Positions 1 through 8,040 are shown, counted from the first letter of the stretch. The stretch is 64,000 nucleotides of DNA from Clostridia bacterium (GCA_017409575.1 JAFQSM010000019.1:1-64000), one strand, 5' to 3'. The notes: generated by a model from the letters alone, not told the origin. Numbers and translations are program-made.

Positions 1-6
1 AAAGTG

Positions 7-35
7 TTGACAAGCTGCGACTTTTATGGTAATAT
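7..35 (+). promoter_or_regulatory. Strong sigma-A type promoter of the tRNA pair
   Basis: TTGACA at 7-12 and TAATAT at 30-35 are separated by 17 bases. The -10 is preceded by TATGG. Transcription would begin near 42, some 40 bases before tRNA-Thr. The same TATGGTAATAT arrangement occurs before the AbrB gene at 19844. Confidence 0.85.
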
Positions 36-79
36 AGTTTGTGCTGACCGAGAAACGGACAGCACAAATCAATAGGTAA

Positions 80-155
80 GCTGGTGTAGCTCAATTGGCA
101 GAGCAGCTGATTTGTAATCAGCAGGTTGCGGGTTCGAGTCCCATCACCAGCTCCA
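80..155 (+). tRNA. tRNA-Thr (anticodon UGU)
   Basis: The acceptor arms GCTGGTG (80-86) and CACCAGC (145-151) pair perfectly. The anticodon loop TTTGTAA gives anticodon TGT, reading ACA (Thr). The T-arm contains GGTTCGAGTCC. CCA is encoded at 153-155. It is the first gene of a tRNA pair; tRNA-Tyr follows after 6 bases. Confidence 0.96.
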
Positions 156-161
156 ATCTTT

Positions 162-246
162 GGGGGGGTTCCCGAGTGGCCAAAGGGGGCAGACTGTAAA
201 TCTGTTGCGTCTCGCTTCGATGGTTCGAATCCATCTCCCCCCACCA
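162..246 (+). tRNA. tRNA-Tyr (anticodon GUA)
   Basis: This is a class II tRNA of 85 nt with a long variable arm. Its acceptor begins GGGGGGG and pairs with TCCCCCC at 236-242. The anticodon loop CTGTAAA gives GTA (Tyr). CCA is encoded. It is probably co-transcribed with tRNA-Thr from the promoter at 7-35 and followed by a terminator. Confidence 0.95.
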
Positions 247-252
247 AAAAGA

Positions 253-289
253 AACGACAATTTTCGCATTGAAAGTTGTCGTTTTTTTT
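253..289 (+). terminator. Intrinsic terminator of the tRNA operon
   Basis: ACGACAATTTT pairs with AAAGTTGTCGT and is followed by eight T. It lies just after tRNA-Tyr. Confidence 0.85.
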
Positions 290-420
290 GTACTTTTATC
301 TTTTTACTCTTCATTCTTCACTTTTCTCTAAAATTGTCGTTTCCAGATAAGAGATAAAAGAGAATAGAGAAGAAAAAAGAAAAGGCAGCTTTGCTTTTCG
401 CAAAGCTAATTTTTTATGGC

Positions 421-592
421 ATCTAAATCCTTTCAGGATTTGTGAAATACCCTTGGGGTGTGAAATATTGCTTCGCAATGTGAAATGTGCCTTCGGCGTG
501 TGAGGATTTATTTCATTTAACTTGATGTTCAGCATCAAATTTCACAATTTACGAAGTAAATTATTTCACATCAAGCGATGCTTGATATTTTC
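421..592. repeat. Array of small hairpins spaced by GTGAAAT / ATTTCAC
   Basis: No gene is supported between 290 and 778. This stretch is a row of short perfect palindromes, most with a TTC or GAA loop: AAATCC/GGATTT, ACCC/GGGT, ATTGC/GCAAT, then TTGATG/CATCAA, AATTTAC/GTAAATT and ATCAAGC/GCTTGAT. In the left half the hairpins are separated by GTGAAAT; in the right half by its reverse complement ATTTCAC. The whole array is therefore a palindrome of palindromes. Stem sequences differ while spacers are kept. An extra hairpin, AGCTTTGC/GCAAAGCT with a T-run, lies at 386-417. Function is unknown. Confidence 0.75.
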
Positions 593-626
593 ACTTATAG
601 GCAAAAGTGAAAATATCTATGGATTT

Positions 627-710
627 GATGTTAAGACAATGACGGAAAGTTCGTGTGCCGCAGAGTTAATGAAGATGTATCAGAAATTGACAAAAGCACA
701 GAGTTTTTAG
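627..710 (+). other. Possible 3' remnant of a gene
   Basis: Past the hairpin array the + strand is open and reads about 28 residues (…MTESSCAAELMKMYQKLTKAQSF) to a TAG at 708-710, directly before a strong terminator. The composition looks protein-like, but there is no ribosome binding site and no recognisable family. It could be the tail of a gene whose front was lost to the array, or chance. Confidence 0.25.
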
Positions 711-725
711 ACTCTGTGCTTTTTT
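692..725 (+). terminator. Intrinsic terminator
   Basis: AAAGCACAGAGT pairs with ACTCTGTGCTTT around a TTTTAG loop and ends in six T. No clear upstream gene uses it, which fits the idea that a gene ended here once. Confidence 0.8.
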
Positions 726-778
726 ACTGTCCTTAGGAATACTCCGCATAAGACAGGATTTTTTAAATTCTCAACTTT

Positions 779-1042
779 TTACGAAAGTTCTTTAAGACAT
801 TCTTTGATTTTTTCTTCAAAATCAGCAAGGTAGTTTTTCTTTACGCTTACAACGCGATAAAGGTCGTTTTCTACGCACTTTTCATAAAGTGTGGGGCACA
901 TTCCGCTGAGGCTCTGTGCAAAAATTGTAGTTCCGTGATAGTTTGCGGTAAATCCTTCCTTGTTGTCTTCCATAACAAGAAATACCGGGATTTTGCCTTC
1001 GTAAACAGGGGCATCAAAAGTTCCGTCAAGGCGACAAACGCT
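779..1042 (-). pseudogene. 5'-truncated gene remnant behind the acetyltransferase
   Basis: Reading leftwards from the TAG that ends the acetyltransferase, the same frame stays open for 87 codons to a TAA-type stop at 779. The first ATG (973) has no ribosome binding site, and about 23 codons upstream of it still look coding (…RLDGTFDAPVYEGKIPVFLV). The remnant includes GMCPTLYEKC and a lysine/glutamate-rich helical end. I do not recognise the family. Most likely it is the C-terminal part of a gene whose front was lost; translation from 973 or stop readthrough are less likely alternatives. Confidence 0.45.
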
Positions 1043-1510
1043 CTACAGCAATTTTTCCATCCCTATTTTCTGGGGTACAAGCCCCATTTTCTCGTAGAAC
1101 TTAAGTGCATTTTCGTTAAGTGACCATACATTAAGCGTTACATTGTAGCAGCCTGCGCCTTTGGCAAAATCAAGAACATATTCATAAAGACTTTTTCCTA
1201 TATGCTTGCCACGGATTTTTTCATCGACACAAAGGTCATCTATATAAAGGGTCTTTATGTCGGTCAGAATATTGTTGTTAATATGCTGCTGAAAAATGCA
1301 AAAAGCATACCCCTCGATTTTATCGTCTTCTTCCGCAACAAAAATAGGCCTTTGGTCGTCGGCAATAATCCCCAGAAGTTCATAATCTGTGTACTTTTTT
1401 GCATTTGGTTTAAATATATCCGGTCTGCCGTTATGGTGAACCTCAAGCACCTGCCTGAGTAGATTATTTATTCCGTCCAAATCCTTTTTTTCTGCTCGTC
1501 TTATATTCAT
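1043..1510 (-). CDS. GNAT family N-acetyltransferase
   Basis: This 155-residue cytoplasmic enzyme should transfer an acetyl group from acetyl-CoA to an unknown amine. It begins with the typical MNIRRAEKKDLDGINNLL. The acetyl-CoA loop is CVDEKIRGKHIGKSLYEY (about residues 92-110), and the end FYEKMGLVPQKIGMEKLL is the usual last strand of GNAT domains. The length is that of a complete one-domain GNAT. AAGGAG lies 8 bases before the ATG. It stops with TAG, and the remnant at 779-1042 continues in the same frame. It lies 22 bases downstream of the AraC-type gene on the same strand. Confidence 0.85.
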   Translation of the reverse strand: MNIRRAEKKDLDGINNLLRQVLEVHHNGRPDIFKPNAKKYTDYELLGIIADDQRPIFVAEEDDKIEGYAFCIFQQHINNNILTDIKTLYIDDLCVDEKIRGKHIGKSLYEYVLDFAKGAGCYNVTLNVWSLNENALKFYEKMGLVPQKIGMEKLL

Positions 1511-1532
1511 ACCAATACTCCTTAAAAATTTT

Positions 1533-2393
1533 TTATCGGCTTTTCATGTTTTTTTCGATATCTGCCAAAACCTGTTGTTCTTTTTCCAAAAGCTTGCGGT
1601 ACTGCGATGGACTCATTGCATAAAAACGCCTGAATGATTTGCAAAGATGAGCCGTGTCGCAAAGACCAAGCGTTTCGGCAATTTCCGAGATTGTCAGCTT
1701 TGTCTGTTCAAGCAGTGTCTTTGCAGCCTCCATCCTGAGCCGCATTACATACCCCTGGGGCGTCTCACCGGTTTTTTCTTTGAAGAACCTGATAAAATAC
1801 CTTGGATGCATATGGCAAAGCTCTGCCAAAAGCGAGTTTTCAATCAGTCCATTCAGATTTTTGCTGATATACAAAAAGACTGGCGCAAGCTCGTCTATGC
1901 CCGAATCCACCTCGACAGTTTGCTCTTTTTTTGACAGCCTGATATACTCCGCCAGAAGCTTAAGCAGTGCCGCTTTTACCTCAAGCTTGTCAGCAAGCTG
2001 GTCGCTGCTGAACTTTTCGCTGCACTCCCAAAACAGTTTGTTTATATTGTCGCCCGGGGCGACCCTGACAAAATGATCAAGACCAAGAGCCTCAAATATT
2101 CTGGCGTTGGGGTACAAATCAAAGTGCAGCCAGTGTTTTTCCAGAATTTCGTCAGAAAAGTTGTGATAACTGTGCTTTGCCCCTGCCGGGATAAAAAACC
2201 AGTCGCCTGCTTTTGCGGTGTAGCTTTTCCCCTCTATTGTGATGTTGCAGCGACCCTTTGTTATGTAGTAAAACTTGTTTTGCTCAAAGCAATCGTTTCG
2301 ATGCTCCCAACGCATTGGCGGAACGAACGAAACAAAACCGCCAAGCCTGACCACTGCATTCAGATTTGAAACAATATCCCAAAAATACTTCAT
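1533..2393 (-). CDS. AraC family transcriptional regulator
   Basis: A 286-residue regulator with an N-terminal cupin sensor (GRCNITIEGKSYTAKAGDWFFIPAGAKHSYH, about 45-75) and a C-terminal double helix-turn-helix of the AraC type (about 190-275: HPRYFIRFFKEKTGETPQGYV, then LTISEIAETLGLCDTAHLCKSFRR). The ATG at 2393 is preferred because AGGAG sits 8 bases upstream; a TTG further out has none. It is divergent from the creatininase/glycosidase pair at 2523, which it probably controls in response to a sugar-like ligand. The ligand cannot be told from sequence. Confidence 0.88.
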   Translation of the reverse strand: MKYFWDIVSNLNAVVRLGGFVSFVPPMRWEHRNDCFEQNKFYYITKGRCNITIEGKSYTAKAGDWFFIPAGAKHSYHNFSDEILEKHWLHFDLYPNARIFEALGLDHFVRVAPGDNINKLFWECSEKFSSDQLADKLEVKAALLKLLAEYIRLSKKEQTVEVDSGIDELAPVFLYISKNLNGLIENSLLAELCHMHPRYFIRFFKEKTGETPQGYVMRLRMEAAKTLLEQTKLTISEIAETLGLCDTAHLCKSFRRFYAMSPSQYRKLLEKEQQVLADIEKNMKSR

Positions 2394-2522
2394 ATCCTGG
2401 CTCCTGTTATCAATTACATTACTTTTGTGCAAAATAAAGTGACTTTTATACCTATTTTTTTTATTTTAGCACAATTATAATGAAGATGTCAAACAAATTT
2501 AAATCTTTAAGGAGAGATTTTT

Positions 2523-3275
2523 ATGAGTATCAATATGGCATATACATATCCAAGAGAGCTTGAAAAAGCAAAGTCGGAAAGATGGCCGATTCTGATTCCG
2601 GTCGGAACTATGGAATACCATTCGGCGCATTGTCCTTTTGGCTGCGACACACTTGTTGCAATGGGAAAGGCAGAAAAAATCGCCGAAAAAATTGATTGCG
2701 TGGTTATGCCGCCCATCTGGTACGGAGTTGCAAGCTATGCAGTGGCAGGCCCCGAAAAAAACACCATTCAGGTTGACTGCGACACCTTTGAACTCTATGT
2801 ATATACAATACTTAAATCGCTCTTTAAAGCAGGACTCAACCGCAATATCTTTTTTATCATCACCCATCAAACCGAGGACTACAACCCAATGGAGCTTGCT
2901 TGTATGAAAGCTGCACGCAAACTTATTTTTGAATATCTTGAAGAAAATGTCGGCTATGGATGGTGGGGCGATAATAAAAATAAGGACTTTTATGAAAGTC
3001 TTACAGGCATAGACAACCCGTGGAACTGGGTAAGATGTCTGTCGGTTTTGTCTCAGCCGCAGGATATCCAAAAAGAACTAAACGGCGACCATGCCGGAAA
3101 GTACGAATGCTCGGAACTTGAATTCCTTTACCCCGGCAGCGTCAAGCTTGACCGACTTGCCGAAACCGATGACTGGTTTGCTCAGGATGCAATCGAAATG
3201 TCGGTTGAAATTGGAAGAAGAGAAGTCGAACTTTCAGTCGAAGGGTATCTGAGAACAATAAAAGGAGAGAAATAA
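2523..3275 (+). CDS. Creatininase family protein, divergent active site
   Basis: A 250-residue protein of the creatininase fold, whose members are metal-dependent amidohydrolases. PVGTMEYHSAHCPFGCDT near the N-terminus supplies the expected Glu31, His33 and Asp42 ligands. GDHAGKYECSE (His190, Glu195) matches the family GHAGExETS motif. The usual GHGGN signature is replaced by ITHQTED (His115 kept). AAGGAG lies before the ATG. One base separates it from the next gene, so they form an operon divergent from the AraC regulator. The substrate is likely not creatinine; a sugar-derived amide or lactone is only a guess. Confidence 0.75.
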   Translation: MSINMAYTYPRELEKAKSERWPILIPVGTMEYHSAHCPFGCDTLVAMGKAEKIAEKIDCVVMPPIWYGVASYAVAGPEKNTIQVDCDTFELYVYTILKSLFKAGLNRNIFFIITHQTEDYNPMELACMKAARKLIFEYLEENVGYGWWGDNKNKDFYESLTGIDNPWNWVRCLSVLSQPQDIQKELNGDHAGKYECSELEFLYPGSVKLDRLAETDDWFAQDAIEMSVEIGRREVELSVEGYLRTIKGEK

Positions 3276-3276
3276 T

Positions 3277-5343
3277 ATGCTTTTAAAAGAAAAAAGATAT
3301 GACTTTAAAAAAGAACTTCTTACTGTCCATAAAAAAGACCGCCGCGATTATGCGCTTTTGCCGAACGAAAATGAGTTAGTTATACCTAACGGGTTTATCG
3401 TTGTGCTCCCCAAGGCTTGCGACAAAGTGGTAATGACCGCTGCAAAAGACTTTCAGGACTATCTCTTTACTTCAATGGGTATTTCGGCTATGCTGAGTTA
3501 TGAAACCCACGAAAAGTCGCCGGCACTTACAATTTCGCTCAATCAGGATATTGGCGAGGCTTCGGGATATATGGGATACCGCGTTTCTGTTTCGGACAGC
3601 GGCATAACTCTTGAGGGTTATGACTCGCGCGGAGTGGCTCAAGGACTTTACTTCCTTGAAGATTTGATGAATTTAAGGCACGCGCCATACCTTGAAAAAA
3701 AGGTGACTGCACGCAAGGCTATGTTCACGCCCAGAATGGTACAATCGCCTTTTGGAATGTTTGAATTCAGCGATGAGTGTCTTTCGCACATTGCACATCT
3801 TGGTTATGATGCAATAGAACTTTGGATAAAAGATTTCAACCTGTCGCTTCGTGACGATTTTCTGGATATGACTCTTATTTGCGAGCGTGCCGAAAAGTAT
3901 GGCATCAAGGTTTATATCGAGCTTTATGCTCCTCATACAAAACATCCTCTGGACGAGGGTGGACAGGAGTTTTATGACAATCTTTACGGCACAATTTTTA
4001 AGGCTTGCCCCAAAATTTGCGGCCTGACCATTCTTGGCGAAGCAATAGAATTTGAAAGCCGCGACCCAAATGTAAAAAGCGGAGAGCGCGCTGCCGGCTG
4101 GTGGCCCTGCATTGATTATCCCGAATTTGTAACAGCCATATCTCAGGCCGTTCGCAAAGTAAAACCCGATGCTGATATAATATTCAGCACATACAACTGG
4201 GGTTGGGCGCCCAAAGAGGACAGACTAAAGCTTATCGAGGCTCTGCCCACAGACATAAGTCTGCTTGTAACATGGGATATGCGCGAAATGTACAAGGTCA
4301 GAAATTCGGTGGAAGATGTTGTTGACTACACCTTGTCCTTTGTGGGACCTGGCTCGTATTTCGAAAGCGAGGCAATCGCTGCAAAGAAGCGCGGAATACG
4401 CCTTTATGCAAATTCGCAGACCGCAGGACGCACCTGGGACTTTGGGCTTATCCCTTACGAGCCGATGCCCTATCAATGGATTAAGCGTTACGAAAGAATG
4501 ATACAGGCACGAAACGAGTGGAACCTTGCCGGACTTCTTGAGACAATCCATTACGGATTTCACCCCTCATTTATCAGCGAGCTTGAAAAATGGGCGTTCT
4601 TCACCCACGAAGAAGACCTTGCCGATGTGCTGAAAGCACTTCTCAAAAGAGACTTCGGCGAGGGAAATATCGAGGCTCTTGACAAGGCTATGCACCTTTG
4701 GAGCGATGCCATAACACATTATGTACCGACCAACGACGACCAGTACGGAGCATTCCGCATTGGCCCTGCATTTCCGCTGTGGTTGAGGGATGTAAGAGCG
4801 TATCCTGACGGTGGCAGACTCCCTGATGAGAACAAACCTATGTTCGGAAACACGGTATACCGCGGTCAGTACGACATCGAGTGCGACCTTGACCGCTCAT
4901 CAATGCCGGGCGTAAGGGTTGTTGACGAGATGAAGGAGCTTGAGGTTATGACAAGCCTTTTTGCCGAGGGCATTTCTGTTCTTGAAGAAATCAAAAATCC
5001 AAACGATGCACTTCTCAAACTCATCAATCTTGGCAAGTATATGTATCACGCTTGTATAACGGTTATGAACTGCAAAAAGCTTTACATACTCAAGCACAAG
5101 CTTGCAATAGCCGCAACGCGCGAAGAAAATGCAAAGCTTATCGACGAAATTGAGGCACTTTTGCTCTCCGAACGCGAAAATGTCGAACAAACCATCCCGA
5201 TTGTTCAACTTGACTCGCGTCTTGGCTGGGAGGCAAGTATGGAATATATGGGCGACGAAAGCCGCCTCAGATGGAAGCTTAATCAGCTGGATGGCGAGAT
5301 TAAGAACACTCTTAGGATTTACCGCACATCAAATGAACTTTAA
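3277..5343 (+). CDS. Glycoside hydrolase-like protein (GH20-type N-domain plus TIM barrel)
   Basis: This 688-residue protein has no signal peptide and should be cytoplasmic. Residues of about 35-130 resemble the small alpha/beta domain that precedes GH20 and alpha-glucuronidase barrels (ending SRGVAQGLYFLEDLMNLR). Residues 150-500 look like a TIM barrel (GYDAIELWIKDF, GIKVYIELYAPHT, ICGLTILGEAIEFE, WNLAGLLETIHYGF). The C-terminal 190 residues are helical. The Asp-Glu catalytic pair of true GH20 enzymes is not obvious; Glu in LGEAIEFE is a candidate. It is co-transcribed with the creatininase-like gene, suggesting joint breakdown of a modified amino sugar. No transporter is next to them. Confidence 0.65.
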   Translation: MLLKEKRYDFKKELLTVHKKDRRDYALLPNENELVIPNGFIVVLPKACDKVVMTAAKDFQDYLFTSMGISAMLSYETHEKSPALTISLNQDIGEASGYMGYRVSVSDSGITLEGYDSRGVAQGLYFLEDLMNLRHAPYLEKKVTARKAMFTPRMVQSPFGMFEFSDECLSHIAHLGYDAIELWIKDFNLSLRDDFLDMTLICERAEKYGIKVYIELYAPHTKHPLDEGGQEFYDNLYGTIFKACPKICGLTILGEAIEFESRDPNVKSGERAAGWWPCIDYPEFVTAISQAVRKVKPDADIIFSTYNWGWAPKEDRLKLIEALPTDISLLVTWDMREMYKVRNSVEDVVDYTLSFVGPGSYFESEAIAAKKRGIRLYANSQTAGRTWDFGLIPYEPMPYQWIKRYERMIQARNEWNLAGLLETIHYGFHPSFISELEKWAFFTHEEDLADVLKALLKRDFGEGNIEALDKAMHLWSDAITHYVPTNDDQYGAFRIGPAFPLWLRDVRAYPDGGRLPDENKPMFGNTVYRGQYDIECDLDRSSMPGVRVVDEMKELEVMTSLFAEGISVLEEIKNPNDALLKLINLGKYMYHACITVMNCKKLYILKHKLAIAATREENAKLIDEIEALLLSERENVEQTIPIVQLDSRLGWEASMEYMGDESRLRWKLNQLDGEIKNTLRIYRTSNEL

Positions 5344-5350
5344 ATCAAAA

Positions 5351-5372
5351 AAGCACTTCGCAAGAAGTGCTT
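5351..5372 (+). repeat. Left copy of a 22-bp terminator hairpin
   Basis: The sequence is AAGCACTT, CGCA, then AGAAGTGCTT. It is identical to 5617-5638 and directly follows the stop codon of the glycosidase-like gene. With flanking A and T runs it can act as a terminator. The two copies bracket the 244-bp insert. Confidence 0.85.
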
Positions 5373-5616
5373 TCAGACTGTCGAAAAACCTCGGTCTACC
5401 GCAAGCAAGGAAAAACAAAATAACTGTAGGGTATGGCATTTATGACATACCGAAGCACAAAAAACGGTGCGGCTCTCATCGAGAAAGACGCACCGTTGCT
5501 TGCTTTCCGCGAAGTTGTTCTCTACCGTACACCAGTACGCTGACGAAAACAATTTCACGAAATATACCGACATTTTTCGGCATCTGATCAGTGTGTCGAT
5601 TTTATCGACACGCTGA
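5373..5616. mobile_element. Palindrome-rich 244-bp intergenic insert (MITE-like)
   Basis: The insert lies exactly between two identical 22-bp terminator hairpins. Its ends form an imperfect 12-bp inverted repeat: TCAGACTGTCGA at 5373-5384 and TCGACACGCTGA at 5605-5616 (10 of 12 match). Inside are nested inverted repeats: GCAAGCA/TGCTTGC, GGTATG/CATACC, AACGGTGCG/CGCACCGTT, CGTAC/GTACG and GTGTCGA/TCGACAC. It codes for nothing recognisable. It may be a non-autonomous element inserted with target duplication, or a structured RNA. No transposase is present in the window. Confidence 0.6.
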
Positions 5617-5638
5617 AAGCACTTCGCAAGAAGTGCTT
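5617..5638 (-). repeat. Right copy of the 22-bp terminator hairpin
   Basis: This is the exact duplicate of 5351-5372, followed by TTTT on the + strand and close to the stop codon of the convergent SLH gene, for which it could also serve as terminator. Confidence 0.85.
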
Positions 5639-5648
5639 TTTTATGTTA

Positions 5649-7409
5649 TTATAATTCCGCAAGCCTTGCAAGCAAAACAGCACATTCGGCACGGCTTGCT
5701 GCTCCTTTTGGGTTAAACTCACCCGTTTCGTAGCCGCTCAAAAGCTGATTTTCGGCAAGGCTTGATACGGCAAGTCTTGCATATTCTGAAATCTCGTTTG
5801 CGTCCGAAAATTCGGCTTCAAGTGAAAAGTTGCTGCTTTCTTTAAGCTTGCCCTGTTTTTTTAGGGTGCGCCAGGCAAGTGTTGCCATATCCTCGCGGCT
5901 TATCAGGCCCGACGGGTCAAAGATATTCCCCTCGCGTCCCGTTGTAAATCCAAGCGCTTTTGCGATGCCGACTTCGTTGTAATAATATTTGTCCTTTGCG
6001 ACATCAGCAAAATTTTCTGCAAACGGCACATTTTGTTTGCTGAGTCGCACAAGCATAACCATAAAATCCGCTCTTGTGACCTTGCGCGCACAACCGAATG
6101 TTCCGTCTCCCATACCCTTTACAATGCCTTTTGAAACAAGGCTCTCTATTGCCTCTTTTGCCCAGGGGAAGTCATTGGTATCGCTGAAAAGGCTCAGCTC
6201 ACCTGCATTTATTCTTGTCAAAAATTCGTTTAGCGCAGGATTTTCGACGATACTTCCAAGTCGGTACTGAACCGTTCCCGAGCAGTTTTCCAGAGCTTTT
6301 ATCAGCAGCGATTGATTTTCAAGCTCGCGCAGGCCTTTTTCGCCGTACCATGCCGAATTCGCGTCTGTTTCCTCGGCTATACGATACGCCCCCTGCCCTA
6401 TGCAAAGAGCAACATCGGTACCCCGGACAGCCGTATTCCACCAGTTGGCAAGCTCCTTAAAGTCTGCGGTCCGGTATCCGATATTCCAGTAAATCTGCGG
6501 AATAATAATGTCAACCAGCTCTTCTTTGACCCAAAGACGGGTATCTGCGTAATAGTCAAAATATGCCTGCCTGCCCGAAGTATTGCTTCCATCCGGGTGG
6601 GAGTCTTTGTTTGCCCATATTCCCGACGGACTGACCGAAAATAAAAGCTTTGGATTGACCTTTTTTATTTCGGTTTTAAGCTCTTTTACAAGTTCAAGAG
6701 TGTTGTTTCGGCGCCAGTCGCCTATTTCCCTGAATTCTCCGCCGTATTTCGAAAAAGTTTCGCCGTCAGGGAATGCACTTGACGGATAAAAATAGTCGTC
6801 GATGTGTATGCCGTCAATATCATAGTTTTGGGCAAGTTCAACCGCTCCGTCAACCACAAGCCTGATTGATTCGGGCTCGCCCGGGTCAAGATACAGCTTG
6901 CCGTCGGTGTGTCTTTTCACAAGATGCGAAAACTTTTTTGCTATACTGTTTTCTGCCGGATTATCGCTGTCCTTTTCGGAGGCTGTCAGGCGGTAGGGGT
7001 TTATCCATGCGTGGACTGAAATCCCTGCCTCGTGTGCGATTTTGGTTATGTAAGCAAGAGGGTCAAAGTTGTTTTGCGGAGCGACACCCTCGGTCCCCGT
7101 AAGATATCTTGACCAGGGAAAGATGTCGGATTTGTAAAAGGCGTCGCCTGTCGGGCGCACCTGCAAAAACAATGTGTTAAACCCGGCTTTTTTAACCGAT
7201 TCCACCAGATTTCTGGCATCTTTCATGAGCACATCAGAATTTTGGGTGGGGGCAGAGGGGTAGTCCATGGAATAAAGGGTTGCAGCCCAGACCCCTTTGA
7301 TTGTTTGCGAATCCGCAAGGACCTTGCCGTTGTTTTGTGGCGTGATTACCGAACTGATACAAAAAACCAGTCCCAAAACAACGCAGATTGCTTTTATTGT
7401 TCGTGTCAC
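5649..7409 (-). CDS. Secreted GHL10-family glycosidase-like protein with SLH domains
   Basis: A 586-residue exported protein. It starts with a signal peptide (KAICVVLGLVFCISSVI…LADS). Residues 40-400 are a family 10-like (DUF187/GHL10) barrel: KGVWAATLYSMDYP, AGFNTLFLQVRPTGDAFYKS, ISVHAWINPYRL, DGIHIDDYFYP, KLLFSVSPSGIW. The last 180 residues hold SLH repeats (FPWAKEAIESLVSKGIVKGMGDGTFG; SEYARLAVSSLAENQLLSGY) for binding pyruvylated wall polymer. GTG at 7409 follows AAAGGGTG by six bases. It probably acts on cell-wall glycans at the surface; the exact substrate is unknown. Confidence 0.87.
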   Translation of the reverse strand: MTRTIKAICVVLGLVFCISSVITPQNNGKVLADSQTIKGVWAATLYSMDYPSAPTQNSDVLMKDARNLVESVKKAGFNTLFLQVRPTGDAFYKSDIFPWSRYLTGTEGVAPQNNFDPLAYITKIAHEAGISVHAWINPYRLTASEKDSDNPAENSIAKKFSHLVKRHTDGKLYLDPGEPESIRLVVDGAVELAQNYDIDGIHIDDYFYPSSAFPDGETFSKYGGEFREIGDWRRNNTLELVKELKTEIKKVNPKLLFSVSPSGIWANKDSHPDGSNTSGRQAYFDYYADTRLWVKEELVDIIIPQIYWNIGYRTADFKELANWWNTAVRGTDVALCIGQGAYRIAEETDANSAWYGEKGLRELENQSLLIKALENCSGTVQYRLGSIVENPALNEFLTRINAGELSLFSDTNDFPWAKEAIESLVSKGIVKGMGDGTFGCARKVTRADFMVMLVRLSKQNVPFAENFADVAKDKYYYNEVGIAKALGFTTGREGNIFDPSGLISREDMATLAWRTLKKQGKLKESSNFSLEAEFSDANEISEYARLAVSSLAENQLLSGYETGEFNPKGAASRAECAVLLARLAEL

Positions 7410-7490
7410 AAAAATCACCCTTTCTTATTTTCACACTCCGCGCGGTTTGGCATAACATATTGTAAAAAATAAAAGCGGAGGTTTTGTATA

Positions 7491-7973
7491 ATGCTTAAAG
7501 CGTACGATGCAGTTGCACATCTCAGCGGAAGCAGCCTCGCTCCTGATGTGCGCGGAACAGTCAAGTTTTTAAAAATCAACGACGGAACATGGGTAGAGGC
7601 AGAAGTGTTTGGCTTGCCTGATTTTGCCGAAGCAACCGACAGCTCAGCACAGGTCGGTCCGTTTGCCTTTCATATTCACGATATGGATACCTGCGGCAGC
7701 ACAAGCGGCGATACTCCGTTTATGGCGGCAGGCGGACACTGGAATCCCGACGGCGAGCCGCACGGCAATCACGCAGGGGATTTTCCGGTTTTGTTTTCAA
7801 ATTGCGGAACTGCAAAAATGCTGTTTTTTACAAACCGGTTTTACCCCGAGGATGTGGTCGGCTGTTCAGTTGTGATACATCAGTCACCTGATGACTACAA
7901 GACTCAGCCGGCATCAGGCGGAAAACGCATCGCCTGCGGCGCAATTCAAAAGGTCGCGCCGCCCCTGACTTGA
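7491..7973 (+). CDS. Cu/Zn superoxide dismutase family protein
   Basis: A 160-residue protein with the Cu/Zn SOD signature. Copper ligands are in FHIHD and VVIHQSPDD. The zinc loop GGHWNPDGEPHGNHAGDFP carries the bridging His, two further His and the Asp. GKRIACG supplies the active-site Arg and disulfide Cys. All metal ligands appear present, unlike some Firmicutes homologues (YojM type) that lack some. No signal peptide is visible, so it would be cytoplasmic, unusual for this family. GGAGG lies 9 bases before the ATG. A perfect 17-bp-stem terminator follows. Confidence 0.85.
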   Translation: MLKAYDAVAHLSGSSLAPDVRGTVKFLKINDGTWVEAEVFGLPDFAEATDSSAQVGPFAFHIHDMDTCGSTSGDTPFMAAGGHWNPDGEPHGNHAGDFPVLFSNCGTAKMLFFTNRFYPEDVVGCSVVIHQSPDDYKTQPASGGKRIACGAIQKVAPPLT

Positions 7974-8004
7974 TTTTAACATATGGAAAGTGAGTAAACT
8001 GTCG

Positions 8005-8040
8005 AAAATAGGCTGTGACAATTTTGTCACAGCCTATTTT
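8005..8040 (+). terminator. Intrinsic terminator of the SOD gene
   Basis: A perfect 17-bp stem, AAAATAGGCTGTGACAA against TTGTCACAGCCTATTTT, with a two-base loop. Flanking A/T runs would let it work in both directions between convergent SOD and holA. Confidence 0.9.

Noticed and set aside
421..592. Possible CRISPR array
   Set aside because: Spacers are only about 7 bases, the repeated part is the spacer, and units are palindromes of varied sequence. No cas gene is near.
2499..3071. Minus-strand reading frame opposite the creatininase-like gene
   Set aside because: It overlaps a well-supported gene fully, has no ribosome site and an implausible composition.
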